Shown: positions 1 through 9,861 of the stretch, in pieces
Numbering within the stretch: position 1 is the stretch's first letter
Layout: every line of letters starts with the position of its first letter
Assembly: GCF_014643695.1 (NCBI RefSeq)
Contig: NZ_BMJY01000002.1
Location: 254,540 to 318,539 of the forward strand
Length of the DNA stretch: 64,000 nucleotides
Direction: 5' to 3'
DNA from: Microbacterium album
GTDB lineage: Bacteria; Actinomycetota; Actinomycetes; Actinomycetales; Microbacteriaceae
The notes under the pieces: model-generated
What the model was told of the DNA's origin: nothing
The model's input: the letters and a program-made list of their open reading frames with translations, nothing else
Databases searched by the model: none
Translations under genes and position numbers: made by a program

Positions 1-1604
1 TTCAGGGGCAGTTCTACGTCATCTGGCTGGCCGTCTTCGCCGCGGCGATCCTCCTCGCGCGGAAGAGCTCTCGGAGTCGTGCGTGGGCCGCGGGTCTGAC
101 CGCTGTTCTGCTCGTGGGGTCGTTGGCATACTCGGTCTGGTTCACCGCCGTCAACCAGCCCTTCGCATACTTCAGCACCTTCACGCGCGCGTGGGAGTTC
201 GCCCTCGGAGCGCTGGCCGCGTTCGTGATCGGCCATCGCGCCCTGCGCGGGACCTGGTCCTGGATCCTGGGCTGGGTGGGCCTCACGGCGATCGTCCTCT
301 GCGGGGTCGTGCTGCCAGTCGGGAGCTCCTTCCCGGGCGCCGCGGCCCTCTGGCCCACGGTGGCCGCCCTGCTCGTGCTCTTCTCGGGGGGCGACCGCGA
401 GCGGCCAGGCCATGCCGCCTGGTTGCTGTCGCGGAGGCCCGTGGTGTGGCTCGGCGGCCTTGCCTACGGGATCTACCTGTGGCATTGGCCGCTGCTGATC
501 TTCTATCGGCACCTCAACGGGCGCGACGAGGTCGGCATCATCCCCGGCGTAGGGATCATCGTGACGTCCGTGCTCCTCGCGTGGGCCACCACGGCCCTCA
601 TCGAACGCCCGCTCCGGCGATTGGGTGAGCGGACGACGCGGACGAGGCTCATCGCCGCCGCCGCGCTCGTGGCCGTCGCCGTGACGGTCGCGGGCACAAG
701 CGTCTGGTCGCGGCACCAGAGCTACGCCGACGCGGAGGCGCGGCACGAGGCGATCCTCGCAGACCTCGAGCAACGCGAGGGCGCCCATGAGTGCTTCGGC
801 GCGCGGGCGATACTCGCGGGCCTCGATGCCTGCGCGGATGACGCGGATCCCGAGCGGCTGCTCCCCATCCGTTCCCGGCTGCTCGACGACGTGGGGAGGG
901 CGTACTGGTGCTATACGTCGGCGGACGCCACCCGGATCGATCACTGCAGCGTCGGATCGGATCGACCGGATGCGCTGAGGATCGCACTCGTCGGCAACTC
1001 CCATGCCGCGATGTTCTACGATGCGCTCTACGATCACCTCGGCGAATTGAACTGGCGGTTGGACACGTTCGTCGGCAACGGATGCGTGTGGGGGGAGGCC
1101 GTGTCGTCGGAGCTCTGCGAGGGCCGCGTCGACGAGATGAATGCCCACCTGCTGGAGGGCGAGCCCTACGATGTGCTGATCACGACCACCGGCCGCGGTG
1201 ACCGCGAGTTTTCCCAAGAGCGCGTGGATGAGTACCTGGAGTCCTGGGAGGAGATCGAAGCGCGTGGCACGCAGGTCGTCGTCGTGACTGACAACCCGCG
1301 GCTGCCCGACGAGGCGGCCGACTGCGTCATGGCGGCGAGCGCCCGGGACCTCGTGGCCGGCGAGTGCGATTTCTCCTCAGAGGACGGCTACCGGTCTCCC
1401 GACATGATGCTCGAGGCCGCGGAGCAGTCGCGCGGGGACCATGACATCGTCGACCTACGCGACCTCTACTGCGCGGACGACAGATGCCCCGTGGTGGTCG
1501 GCAACGTCATCGTCTATCGCGATCAGCATCACCTGACGGCCACGTACATCCGCACCGTCGCCCCGGTCCTCGTCGAGCGCCTCACCGAGGTGCTGGATCG
1601 ATGA
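1..1604 (+). CDS. Acyltransferase-3 / SGNH glycan acyltransferase, N-terminus cut by window edge
   Basis: The frame is already open at base 3, so the start lies outside the window. The first visible residues contain QGQFYVIW, the counterpart of the EEQFY-x-W motif of the acyltransferase-3 (OafA-like) membrane domain. Hydrophobic segments continue to about base 720. A soluble SGNH-type domain follows, with GNSH at 993-1004 supplying the catalytic Ser and DQHH near 1521 the Asp/His pair. Proteins of this build transfer acyl groups, usually acetyl, to glycans outside the membrane. A polysaccharide ABC exporter begins 76 bp downstream, so decoration of the exported glycan is the likely role, by inference. 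Confidence 0.85.
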   Translation, partial: QGQFYVIWLAVFAAAILLARKSSRSRAWAAGLTAVLLVGSLAYSVWFTAVNQPFAYFSTFTRAWEFALGALAAFVIGHRALRGTWSWILGWVGLTAIVLCGVVLPVGSSFPGAAALWPTVAALLVLFSGGDRERPGHAAWLLSRRPVVWLGGLAYGIYLWHWPLLIFYRHLNGRDEVGIIPGVGIIVTSVLLAWATTALIERPLRRLGERTTRTRLIAAAALVAVAVTVAGTSVWSRHQSYADAEARHEAILADLEQREGAHECFGARAILAGLDACADDADPERLLPIRSRLLDDVGRAYWCYTSADATRIDHCSVGSDRPDALRIALVGNSHAAMFYDALYDHLGELNWRLDTFVGNGCVWGEAVSSELCEGRVDEMNAHLLEGEPYDVLITTTGRGDREFSQERVDEYLESWEEIEARGTQVVVVTDNPRLPDEAADCVMAASARDLVAGECDFSSEDGYRSPDMMLEAAEQSRGDHDIVDLRDLYCADDRCPVVVGNVIVYRDQHHLTATYIRTVAPVLVERLTEVLDR

Positions 1605-1667
1605 GGGCAGAAGGCCCGGTTCTGGCCCGCGGGCACGGGATGGAGGCCCGGACGGTCTCGCTCGCCG

Positions 1668-1673
1668 TAGGAT
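1668..1673 (+). promoter_or_regulatory. -10 box TAGGAT for a leaderless exporter transcript
   Basis: TAGGAT ends seven bases before the GTG at 1681. A transcript would therefore begin at or next to the start codon. No Shine-Dalgarno is visible in front of this GTG, which supports the leaderless reading. No convincing -35 was found. Confidence 0.5.
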
Positions 1674-1680
1674 CGGCTGC

Positions 1681-2466
1681 GTGACCGCCTACGCCGCTGC
1701 AGGGAAGCCGCGGCGCTACCTGCACTCGCTCTGGCTGTTGTCGGCGCGAGATCTCCGGGTACGGTATGCGACGAGCTGGCTAGGCTATCTGTGGTCCGTA
1801 CTCGACCCGCTCGTGATGAGCCTGATCTACTGGTTCGTCTTCACCCAGGTGTTCGAACGAACGGTCGGCGCACAGCCGTACATCGTCTTCCTGATCACCG
1901 CTCTTCTGCCGTGGGTCTGGTTCAACGCGGCGGTCACGGACTTCACGCGTGCGTTCAACAAGGACGCCAAGCTCGTCAGATCGACCGCGATCCCTCGCTC
2001 CATCTGGGTCTCGCGCGTGGTCATGAGCAAGGGGATCGAGTTCCTCTGCTCGCTCCCCGTCCTCGTGGTCTTCGCGCTGGTGGCGGGGGCTGCGGTCGGT
2101 TGGCAGCTCGTCCTGTTCCCTGTCGCCGTGTTCCTCCAGGCCGTGCTGCTTCTCGGCCTGGGTCTGCTGGTATCGCCGTTGTGCGTGCTGTTCGCCGACC
2201 TCGAGCGCACCACGCGACTGATCCTGCGTGCGCTGTTCTACGTGACGCCCATCATCTACAGTCTCGACGACCTGCCCGGCGCCTTTCGGGACCTCGGCGC
2301 TCTCAATCCGCTCGCGGGCATCGTGACGCTGTATCGGGCGGGCTTCTTCCCCGAGCTCTGGGATCCGTACGCCGTTGGAGTCAGCGCCCTCATGTGCTTC
2401 GGCATACTCGCCCTGGGGATCCTCGTCTTCAAGCGGCTTGAGCGGCCGCTTCTGAAGGAGTTGTGA
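1681..2466 (+). CDS. wzm: Polysaccharide ABC exporter, permease (Wzm/TagG type)
   Basis: This 261-residue protein is the membrane subunit of an ABC-2 type exporter that moves lipid-linked polysaccharide across the cytoplasmic membrane. The N-terminal RDLRVRY and LGYLWSVLDP segments are characteristic of the Wzm/TagG/RfbA family. About six hydrophobic helices follow, and the length is normal. The GTG start is chosen from the TAGGAT box just upstream. The stop overlaps the ATPase start as TGATG, so the two are translationally coupled. With GlfT1- and GlfT2-like enzymes nearby, the cargo may be a galactan, as for Rv3783 of M. tuberculosis (inference). Confidence 0.9.
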   Translation: MTAYAAAGKPRRYLHSLWLLSARDLRVRYATSWLGYLWSVLDPLVMSLIYWFVFTQVFERTVGAQPYIVFLITALLPWVWFNAAVTDFTRAFNKDAKLVRSTAIPRSIWVSRVVMSKGIEFLCSLPVLVVFALVAGAAVGWQLVLFPVAVFLQAVLLLGLGLLVSPLCVLFADLERTTRLILRALFYVTPIIYSLDDLPGAFRDLGALNPLAGIVTLYRAGFFPELWDPYAVGVSALMCFGILALGILVFKRLERPLLKEL

Positions 2467-3215
2467 TGACGCTGGAGCACCCAGGCGAGGCGATCGAGGC
2501 GATCGGGCTCGGTGTGCGCTTCCGCCGCAACCGGCGGGGCCGCCGCGCGCTGAAGGACATGTTCGCCGACGCGTCCCGGAGGCGCTCTTCGGGCGAGTTC
2601 TGGGCTCTGCGCGACGTCTCCTTCACCGTGCGTCCCGGGGAGTCCATAGGCGTCGTCGGCCGCAACGGTCAGGGCAAATCGACGCTGCTCAAACTCGTCG
2701 CCGGCGTACTGCTTCCCGATGAAGGCGCTGTCCACGTGAACGCTGGCGTCGCGCCGCTGATCGAGATCACCGGGGGCTTCGTCGGCGACCTCACGGTACG
2801 TGAGAACGTGCGGCTCACCGCCGGTCTGCACGGCATGTCGCGTGCGGAGGTCGGGGAGCGCTACGACGACATCATCTCGTTCGCCGAGCTGGGCGACTTC
2901 CAGGAGGCGCCGTACAAGCACCTGTCGAACGGGATGAAGGTCCGGCTGGCGTTCTCCGTCGTCTCGCAGTTGGACGAGCCGATCCTCCTGGTGGACGAGG
3001 TGCTCGCGGTGGGCGACAGCGCGTTCCGGGAGAAGTGCTACGCCCGCATTGACGAGCTGCTCTCAGACGGTCGAACGCTTTTCTTCGTGAGTCACAGCGA
3101 GAAGGACCTGCGACGCTTCTGCGATCGTGGTCTTTACATTCGGGAGCACCGGCTCGTGATGGACGCCCCCATCGCGGACGTCATCCGGCAGTACAACGTA
3201 GACACCGCGTCGTGA
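2466..3215 (+). CDS. wzt: Polysaccharide ABC exporter, ATPase (Wzt/TagH type)
   Basis: This 249-residue ATP-binding subunit energises the permease encoded just upstream. It shows a Walker A (GRNGQGKST), a signature region (LSNGMKVRLAF) and a Walker B (ILLVDEVLAVGD). The protein ends soon after the nucleotide-binding domain. It lacks the C-terminal carbohydrate-binding domain of long Wzt proteins, so it resembles the short TagH/Rv3781 form. ATG 2466 is preferred over GTG 2463 because AAGGAG at 2455-2460 is five bases from the ATG but only two from the GTG. Confidence 0.9.
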   Translation: MTLEHPGEAIEAIGLGVRFRRNRRGRRALKDMFADASRRRSSGEFWALRDVSFTVRPGESIGVVGRNGQGKSTLLKLVAGVLLPDEGAVHVNAGVAPLIEITGGFVGDLTVRENVRLTAGLHGMSRAEVGERYDDIISFAELGDFQEAPYKHLSNGMKVRLAFSVVSQLDEPILLVDEVLAVGDSAFREKCYARIDELLSDGRTLFFVSHSEKDLRRFCDRGLYIREHRLVMDAPIADVIRQYNVDTAS

Positions 3216-3228
3216 TGCTCGGTGGTCG

Positions 3229-4713
3229 TCACGCCCGGACGCGGTCCAAGACCCGGCGGCCGACTGCCCGGACGGGCGCAGGCAGCACTCGTGCGAGGCG
3301 GCGAACGCCGCGGGCGGCACGGCGGACGACTGCCCGAGGCGCGCGTCGCGCCAGCCCCGCCATCCTCCCGGCGTCGTGGAACGCGTGCGCCGCCAGGCGT
3401 ACGGGGGCCGACGGCGGAGGCGGCGCCGACGTGAGGTGCGCGCGCACCCTGCCCGCACCCTTCGACGGCCCGACGCTGAGGAGGTGGCGCTCCTCACGCG
3501 TCAGGTGCCACGGACGGACGGCGTAGGCTGCGAGGCGGCGTCCTCGCGCCAGCGCATCGAGAAGGGCGCGGTCGTCAAGGTTTGCGAACCCGCGCAGCGC
3601 CGGCAGTGATATCACCCGCAGGGACTCAGCTGCCGCGCGCGACCGGGAGAGCCCGGTCCTCTGCAGGTGTCTCGCGAGCGTGGCCGGGTCCCCGAGCGCC
3701 GATGGGGTGTCGCGCGCATGCGTGCCCACCACTGCGGCGGCCGCCCAATCTTCCGCAGCCGCGAGCCGGTAGGTCAGCCGCTTGTGGGCGTCGAGTGATC
3801 CCTCGCTCAGAGGCAGGGTCGACTGGATGAATCGCAGCGCGGCGGCGCGGGCCGCGGCATAGGCGGGGTTCCGGACATGGTCCGGCTCCAGGAGGGGTCC
3901 CACGTGCGCCCAGACATCGTTGTCGAGCATCTCGAACGCGTACGAGACCATCACCCGCTCGTCCTGCAGTTGCTCCACCGATGCGAGGCAGCCGAGTTCC
4001 TGCTCGAAGTGCGCGAGGACCGAGTCGGGAGCGTGCTTCCGCGCCGTCATGGAACTGCTGCCCGCGCGGCGACGGTAGAGGTACACGACGTCCGGCAGGA
4101 CATCGAAGGCGAAAGCGCAGTACGCGTCGGTCATCGCCTGGATGTCGTTCGATCGGGGGGCGTCGGCGAACCGGACCCCGGCTGCATCCCACGCCTCCCG
4201 CAGGAACACCCGGTTCCAGCACACGCGATCACGCAGGAAACGCGGCTCGTCGTGAATGGTGACGGCCTCCCGGGTCCGGCCGTACAGCGGGAACCACTGC
4301 TGGCGCGTATTGAGCGTCGTCGGGGAGAAGATTGCGTAGTTGGCGACCACCATCTCGGCCCCCGTGCGGCGCGCCTGGCCGAGGAGCGCCTCGTATCCCC
4401 GTTCGGGTACGAGGTCGTCTCCGTCAGCGAAGGCGAGATAAGTGCCCTTGGCCAGGGACGCGCCGTGATTGCGCGCGGTGCCGCCCCCCTCACCGGGGTT
4501 CGTCACCACGGACAGTCGATCGTCCTCGATCCGGGCCAGCTCGCGCAGGGTGTCGTCCGTCGAGTGGTCATCGACCACGATCAGCTCCACGGACTCGACG
4601 GACTGCGTGAGCACCGACTGCGCCGCCTCGAAGATCCAGGGTCCGACGTTCCGCGCCGGCATCACGACGGAGAGCTCGGGGGAGACATCCGTCGTCCGGG
4701 GAGTCGTCGTCAC
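3229..4713 (-). CDS. GT2-family glycosyltransferase
   Basis: This 494-residue protein has a GT-A domain over roughly residues 12-230. It opens with LSVVMPARNVGPW and has the nucleotide-sugar/metal motif DGDD at residues 97-100, plus the GGGTARNHG segment typical of GT2 enzymes. The remaining 250 residues are Ala/Arg-rich and unassigned. It starts at GTG 4713 and is divergent from the GT2-GT4 fusion; its end faces wzt with only 13 bp between them. It probably adds one sugar to the locus polysaccharide or its carrier; donor and acceptor cannot be read from sequence. Confidence 0.85.
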   Translation of the reverse strand: MTTTPRTTDVSPELSVVMPARNVGPWIFEAAQSVLTQSVESVELIVVDDHSTDDTLRELARIEDDRLSVVTNPGEGGGTARNHGASLAKGTYLAFADGDDLVPERGYEALLGQARRTGAEMVVANYAIFSPTTLNTRQQWFPLYGRTREAVTIHDEPRFLRDRVCWNRVFLREAWDAAGVRFADAPRSNDIQAMTDAYCAFAFDVLPDVVYLYRRRAGSSSMTARKHAPDSVLAHFEQELGCLASVEQLQDERVMVSYAFEMLDNDVWAHVGPLLEPDHVRNPAYAAARAAALRFIQSTLPLSEGSLDAHKRLTYRLAAAEDWAAAAVVGTHARDTPSALGDPATLARHLQRTGLSRSRAAAESLRVISLPALRGFANLDDRALLDALARGRRLAAYAVRPWHLTREERHLLSVGPSKGAGRVRAHLTSAPPPPSAPVRLAAHAFHDAGRMAGLARRAPRAVVRRAARGVRRLARVLPAPVRAVGRRVLDRVRA

Positions 4714-4789
4714 GGTCTACCTCGTCTTTCAGCCTTCGCAACGTAGACTCAATCTTCGCATCCCCGTCTCCCCGTGAGGTCCATCGCTC

Positions 4790-7534
4790 ATGCCATCAGG
4801 CGCTCCCCGCCAGCCCTCGGTCGCGATCATCGTCCCCGTCTACAACGTCGAGAAGTGGTTGCCGGAGTGCCTCGACTCGATCGCGGGGCAGGACTACGCG
4901 AACTGGACCGCGACGGTCGTGATCGACGGTTCCCCCGACGGCTCCGAGCAGATCGCGCGGCGATACGCAGAGGAGGACCCGCGGTTCACGGTCGTCAGCG
5001 TGCCGAACGGCGGACTCGGCTCGGCCCGGAACGTGGGACTGCGTCACAGCGCAGGCGACTACGTCTTCTTCGTCGACTCCGACGACACCGTGCCGCGCGA
5101 CGCGATCTCCAGCCTCGTGGATGCGGCCGCGCGAACCGGGGCGGACATCGTGGCCGGCTTCGCCGAGGACTTCGGCGAATCGTGGATTCCTTCGCGCTAC
5201 TGGACGCAGACGGGGCCCCTGTATAACGGCGCGGAGACGACTTTCAGCGCCGAGTCGGTGCCGGCGTTCCTCCAGGACCACGTCGTGTGGAACAAGCTCT
5301 ATGCTCGCGCCCACCTCGACACCCACGGGCTCGACTTCCCGCCTCGTGTGCATTGCGAGGACATGGTCTTCTCGGCTCGCGCGGCGCTGCTCGCGCAACG
5401 GATCACGGTCGTACCGCGGCTGGTATACCGCCACCGTCGGCACGACCAGGCAATCTCTGCGTCGTACACACGCGCGAAGACGCTCTCGGACTGGCTCGAA
5501 CAGTCGGCGCAGACGATCCAGTGGATCGAGCGGCTCGGGTCCCCGCACTCGTTGTCCCGCTATCTGACCAGCTTCGTGCGCGGGCAGTGGTGGACGCGAG
5601 CTCGCGGCATCGATGAGATCACCGATGACGATCTCATTTCTCGGCTGCAGAACCTCACGATCACCGTCAGGAGCCGCCTCGACGATCAGGCTCGCGCCGA
5701 ACTGGGGCCGTGGTTGCGGGCGTGCATCGACTTCTTCGCCGAGTCCGAGCCGCGACTGTTCACGGACGAGAGGTGGGCGGGCAACCCCCTGCGCCTGGAC
5801 TTCGGTCGTGTCGAGGGCGAGGTCGACGCCGCGCTGGAGATCGCGGCGCAGCTCTCACGGGGCGGACAGGCCGACCGAGCCATGAGCCAGGCGCTCGTGG
5901 CGGAGCGCGTCCTGCGTCCGGTCGCAGACGGGTTCGTCGCCGGTGAGCCGGCTCTGCTTGCGCGGATCGCGCAGGTCTACGAACGGCTGGGCGAGCCGCG
6001 CTATCTCATCGAGATCCTCGGAGCTGGCGACGACGGCGGGATCGGTCCGCTCATCGAACGGTTCCTGCGTGAGCAGGGGCGCCTTTCCGCTCAGATCCAC
6101 GCCGTGAAGCGCGAGCCGCGCGGGGTCGTCCTGCGGGGCACGTGGGTCCCCACGGCCGGTGCGCATCGTGCCACGACTGCGACCCTGGTGCTGCAGTCGA
6201 CGGCCGACGGCGCGAAGGCCTACGTCCCCGTCACGTGGACCGGCCCGCGAGAGGCGGGCGATTGGCGATGGCAGGCGGTGCTTCCCGAGGAACTGCTCGC
6301 CCCCGAGACCCCCATCCGCATCGAGATCAAGCTGGAGGAGCGCGGCGCGCCCCGAGGCCGCGGACCGGCCGAGCCGACTCCCTCGGTCCTTCACGAGGTC
6401 GTCGGTCCTGCGCGCACGCTGTCGTTCCCGCGCTACTTCTTCCGTGTCGACCGGCAAGAACGTCGGGTCTTCGTCTTCCCGGCCTGGCGCGACAACCCGT
6501 TCACGACCATGCTGCAGCTCGAGCTCTTCGCTCGCGGATACGTGCTGCGGGGATCCAGCGACCTTGCGGCGTTCGTGGAAGAGCTCACGAGTCCCTTCCA
6601 CCGCGGGGTCGTGCACATACAGTGGCCGAGCACCGTAACGGACGGGGCTGTGTCCGAATTGGACGCAGAACGGCGCGTGGACGAGTTTGTAGGCGCGCTG
6701 AGAACCGCGAAGCAGCTCGGCCGGCCCATTCTCTGGACCGTCCACAACATCCTGCCCCACGACACCGCTTACCACGCGCCGGCAGTGCGTCTCCACGCCG
6801 AGCTGGCGGGACTGGCGGATGCCGTGCACATCATGAATTCTCGAACGGCGGATGTAGCAGCGGACATGTACCGGCTTCCCGAGGAGAAGATCGTCGAGAT
6901 CCCGCACCCCAGTTACGCGGGTATCTACGGTTCCGAGCTCGAGAGGGAGCATGCCAGAGCTCTGCTCGGGGCAGATGCGGAGTCGACCGCCGTGCTGTTC
7001 TTCGGCCAGCTCAGGCCCTATAAGGGTCTCGATCAACTCGTCGAGGCGATGACGACCCTCGCCAGGCGGCGCACAGACGTGCAGCTGCTGCTGGCCGGCA
7101 AGCCGTTCCCGGGCACCGAGCAGGTACTGGAACGCATCGATCGCTCGTCGTTGCGTGCCACGTGCGCCGCGCGCTTCGTGCCCGACGACGAGGTCGCGCA
7201 GTGGTTCTGCGCCGCGGATCTCCTCGTGCTGCCGCATCGGGCCGTGCTGAACTCGGGGACGCTGCACCTGGGGGCTACCTTCGGCGTGCCCAGCGTACTC
7301 CCGGACGAGCCGCACCTGCGTGCCGATTTCGGGGACGAGGAGTGGGTGCGTTTCTTCGATCCGTCCCGTCCGTCCGAATCGATCGCAGAGCTGGTCGATC
7401 AGGACTGGTACCGGTCGACGGACGTCCGCGAGAGCGCGCGGGCGTTCGCGCGCAGCCGTCTGCCGATCACGACATCTCGGAGGTTTGCGGACCTCGTCGA
7501 GGCGATGGCAGGCGGCGGCGGTGTGACGAAGTGA
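4790..7534 (+). CDS. Bifunctional glycosyltransferase: GT2 domain fused to GT4 domain
   Basis: This 914-residue protein carries two different glycosyltransferase folds. Residues 10-240 are a GT-A/GT2 domain (VAIIVPVYNVEKW, DSDD at 96-99). Residues 240-550 contain a helical stretch followed by a beta-rich segment. From about 555 to 900 there is a GT-B/GT4 domain with WTVHNILPHD, FFGQLRPYKGLDQLVEA near 735 and a C-terminal NSGTLHLGATFGVP block, the version of the GT4 donor-site motif seen in some exopolysaccharide enzymes. GAGGT about ten bases upstream supports ATG 4790. Two sugar transfers by one polypeptide are likely (inference). Confidence 0.85.
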   Translation: MPSGAPRQPSVAIIVPVYNVEKWLPECLDSIAGQDYANWTATVVIDGSPDGSEQIARRYAEEDPRFTVVSVPNGGLGSARNVGLRHSAGDYVFFVDSDDTVPRDAISSLVDAAARTGADIVAGFAEDFGESWIPSRYWTQTGPLYNGAETTFSAESVPAFLQDHVVWNKLYARAHLDTHGLDFPPRVHCEDMVFSARAALLAQRITVVPRLVYRHRRHDQAISASYTRAKTLSDWLEQSAQTIQWIERLGSPHSLSRYLTSFVRGQWWTRARGIDEITDDDLISRLQNLTITVRSRLDDQARAELGPWLRACIDFFAESEPRLFTDERWAGNPLRLDFGRVEGEVDAALEIAAQLSRGGQADRAMSQALVAERVLRPVADGFVAGEPALLARIAQVYERLGEPRYLIEILGAGDDGGIGPLIERFLREQGRLSAQIHAVKREPRGVVLRGTWVPTAGAHRATTATLVLQSTADGAKAYVPVTWTGPREAGDWRWQAVLPEELLAPETPIRIEIKLEERGAPRGRGPAEPTPSVLHEVVGPARTLSFPRYFFRVDRQERRVFVFPAWRDNPFTTMLQLELFARGYVLRGSSDLAAFVEELTSPFHRGVVHIQWPSTVTDGAVSELDAERRVDEFVGALRTAKQLGRPILWTVHNILPHDTAYHAPAVRLHAELAGLADAVHIMNSRTADVAADMYRLPEEKIVEIPHPSYAGIYGSELEREHARALLGADAESTAVLFFGQLRPYKGLDQLVEAMTTLARRRTDVQLLLAGKPFPGTEQVLERIDRSSLRATCAARFVPDDEVAQWFCAADLLVLPHRAVLNSGTLHLGATFGVPSVLPDEPHLRADFGDEEWVRFFDPSRPSESIAELVDQDWYRSTDVRESARAFARSRLPITTSRRFADLVEAMAGGGGVTK

Positions 7535-7555
7535 GGACGCCGGGGGTGCCCTCCG

Positions 7556-8866
7556 TCAGCGGCGCTTCCGGATCTTCTTCTTCACCTTTGCAGGCACACC
7601 CGCCACGACGGTCGATCGCGGCACGTCGCGCGTAACCACGGCACCTGCGGCCACGATCGCGCCGTCGCCGACGGTCACGCCCGGCAGAACCGTGGCTCCC
7701 GCGCCGATCCAGACGCCGTTTCCGATGGTCACCGGCCGCACCACGCGGTTCCCGGCGCGCTTGTCGGCCGGGCCGAGCTCATGCGTGTCCGTCAGCACCC
7801 GCACGCCGGGGCCCAGGGCCACTCCCGTCCCGATCGTCGTGTGACCCTGAACGAGACAATCGCGGTTGATGAACGCGCCGTCGCCGATCGTGGCGGGACC
7901 GATGACCTGCGCGCGGCGGTAGAGTGTTGCGCGGCCTTCGAACCGTATCTCTCGCCCCGCTCCCTCGAGCAGTTCGACGCCCTCTTCCAGACGGAGGTTC
8001 CCGTCATCCACGGCGAAGCGCTGCCACTCGGATCGCAGCTGCGGCGTGCGCGATTCCAAGGCCTTCAAGCGGGCCTCGACCCTGCCGATCTCCTGCGAGC
8101 TTCGATCACCTGCGTCGGACGTCTCGGCTGCGTCCGCAGCGCGAGGCTCTGGTGCGGCCGGATGGGGGTGGTAGACGCCGCGGAGAGCCTTGAACTCGTT
8201 CCAATAGGTCAATGACTCCGGCAGCTCGAACCGACGGCCGAACGCTTGCGCCATGCCGCGCTTGTCGTCCCCGGTGAAGTGCACGAGGAAATGCTCACGC
8301 GGCCCGTTCCGGAAATGCTCGGGTCGTGTGTTGAAGGCCTCGAACGGGAGGCGCGTCAGGAATCCCGGGCGCTGATACGACTTGTTCTGGTGGAGCTGGT
8401 AGACCATCGCGTCCTGGTCACCCCGGGTGAAGTGGCCGAACAACTCGGGATCCCACCACGAGGCGACGGCGTCGAGGTCCGTCTTGAGGACGTCACGTAG
8501 GAAAGAGGAGGCCTCGGGCGTATTGCGGATCAGGAAGTTGCCCGAGCTGATCCACGTCCATACGCCGTTCCGCCGCGGCGACTCGCACATGATCAGGGAC
8601 GAGTCGGGGCCCTTCGCGATGAAGTGCTCCAGCGCGATCGAGCGATCCATGATGAAGGCGTCGTCGTCGATCCAGAAGACCCAGTCGAACAGAGGAAGGA
8701 ACTTGAGGATCTTCTCGACCTTGGCGAAGAACTTCCAGCCGTCTGTGGGAGCGATGTCGAAGATGTAGGTGTAGCCGTGTTCGCGCGCATAGAGCTCGTG
8801 GTTCACGTGCGCCAACGTGCGCACACGGTCGCAATAGCTGACGATGCCGATGCGCGGCGCGGTCAT
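7556..8866 (-). CDS. Fusion of GT34-like glycosyltransferase with hexapeptide acetyltransferase
   Basis: This 436-residue protein combines two enzymes. Residues 1-240 resemble GT34 (GMA12/MNN10-type) transferases: an SYCDRV start, YAREHGYTY, and WIDDDAF with the metal-binding IDDD at 66-69. A charged linker follows (about 245-300). Residues 300-436 are a left-handed beta-helix acetyltransferase with hexapeptide turns ([28 protein letters not shown]) and a THE histidine in the maltose-acetyltransferase position. It is the last gene of the minus-strand glycan operon, and its ATG overlaps the preceding stop (ATGA). It may add a hexose and O-acetylate the product; substrates are unknown. Confidence 0.8.
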   Translation of the reverse strand: MTAPRIGIVSYCDRVRTLAHVNHELYAREHGYTYIFDIAPTDGWKFFAKVEKILKFLPLFDWVFWIDDDAFIMDRSIALEHFIAKGPDSSLIMCESPRRNGVWTWISSGNFLIRNTPEASSFLRDVLKTDLDAVASWWDPELFGHFTRGDQDAMVYQLHQNKSYQRPGFLTRLPFEAFNTRPEHFRNGPREHFLVHFTGDDKRGMAQAFGRRFELPESLTYWNEFKALRGVYHPHPAAPEPRAADAAETSDAGDRSSQEIGRVEARLKALESRTPQLRSEWQRFAVDDGNLRLEEGVELLEGAGREIRFEGRATLYRRAQVIGPATIGDGAFINRDCLVQGHTTIGTGVALGPGVRVLTDTHELGPADKRAGNRVVRPVTIGNGVWIGAGATVLPGVTVGDGAIVAAGAVVTRDVPRSTVVAGVPAKVKKKIRKRR

Positions 8867-9861
8867 GACGGTGCCTCCTCCAGGGGTGGCATGACGCGGA
8901 AGCTCGGGTCCCGTCGGATCCTCGCCCCGTCCCGCAGGCCCCGCCACAGGTTGCTGGTGCCGCGGACTGTGCGCTCGACGAACACGAGCCGGATGATCTC
9001 CTTGACGAACGTCGCCGCCGTCCCGATCGCGAAGTACACCGGGCGGTAGGCGCCGTGGGCACGGTAGTAGTGCGCCATGATCCCGCGGTTGCGCATGATG
9101 TGGTAACGGTACATGTTGCTCGAGGCGTTGAGGTGGCGTGTGCCCATGTCCCACTGCCGGATCTCGCGTGTGCGCTTGAGAACGAACTCGTTGACGATCG
9201 CGCTGCGTGTGACGCGCGAGGCAAGCCAACCGTAGATGGTGTCGTCCCAGTAGATGAAGAAGCGGGGATCGGGCAGTCCGATCCGGCGGACGACGTCGCG
9301 GTGGATGAACATGCCCTCGAAGCAGCCGGAGTTCATGGGCCGGTAGCCGGCGTCGTCGAACCCGGCGGGTGCGAACGGGATGGGGATCCCGAGCGGCACC
9401 GACACGCGGTACTGCCAGTAGAACTCGCTGCCGTCGTAGTCGTAGCGACGGCCCTGGATGCTCTTGAACCGCGGCGCCCATGCCCCCATGCGGGCGAGGC
9501 CGTCCGGCAGCACCTCGACGTCGTCGTCCATCAGCCACATCCACGTGGAGCCGAGCTCATAGGCCACGCGCATGCCCTCGCTGAAGCCGCCGGAGCCGCC
9601 GGTGTTCTCCTGCAGACGGCGGTATACGAGCTCCGCCCCGAGCCGGTCACGGAACGACTCGACGACCTGCGTGGTGTCGTCGGAGGACGCGTTGTCGATC
9701 ACGACGACGTGCCCCGGCTTGGGATCCATCCGCACGATCGACTCGAGCAGGCCCGCGAGCAGGTGCGAGCGGTTGTACGTGACGGCCACGATCGTCGCGG
9801 TTGCGGGGTCGAACCCCTCGGTCGCGAAGCCCGATGCGGTCTCGGCGGGCTGGGCGCTCAT
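8863..9861 (-). CDS. GlfT1-like GT2 glycosyltransferase
   Basis: This 332-residue enzyme has an N-terminal GT-A domain: [21 protein letters not shown], then [13 protein letters not shown] and the MDDD metal site at residues 111-114. The NTGGSGGF signature, the length and the position beside a GlfT2 homologue match GlfT1 (Rv3782), which starts galactan by adding the first galactofuranoses to the lipid-linked primer. It overlaps the genes on both sides by ATGA. A galactofuranosyl or rhamnosyl transfer at the cytoplasmic membrane face is the best guess, but the donor is not proven. Confidence 0.8.
   Translation of the reverse strand: MSAQPAETASGFATEGFDPATATIVAVTYNRSHLLAGLLESIVRMDPKPGHVVVIDNASSDDTTQVVESFRDRLGAELVYRRLQENTGGSGGFSEGMRVAYELGSTWMWLMDDDVEVLPDGLARMGAWAPRFKSIQGRRYDYDGSEFYWQYRVSVPLGIPIPFAPAGFDDAGYRPMNSGCFEGMFIHRDVVRRIGLPDPRFFIYWDDTIYGWLASRVTRSAIVNEFVLKRTREIRQWDMGTRHLNASSNMYRYHIMRNRGIMAHYYRAHGAYRPVYFAIGTAATFVKEIIRLVFVERTVRGTSNLWRGLRDGARIRRDPSFRVMPPLEEAPS

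Noticed and set aside
3376..3609. Short plus-strand frames over the GT2 gene end
   Set aside because: They are Arg-rich shadows of the minus-strand glycosyltransferase.
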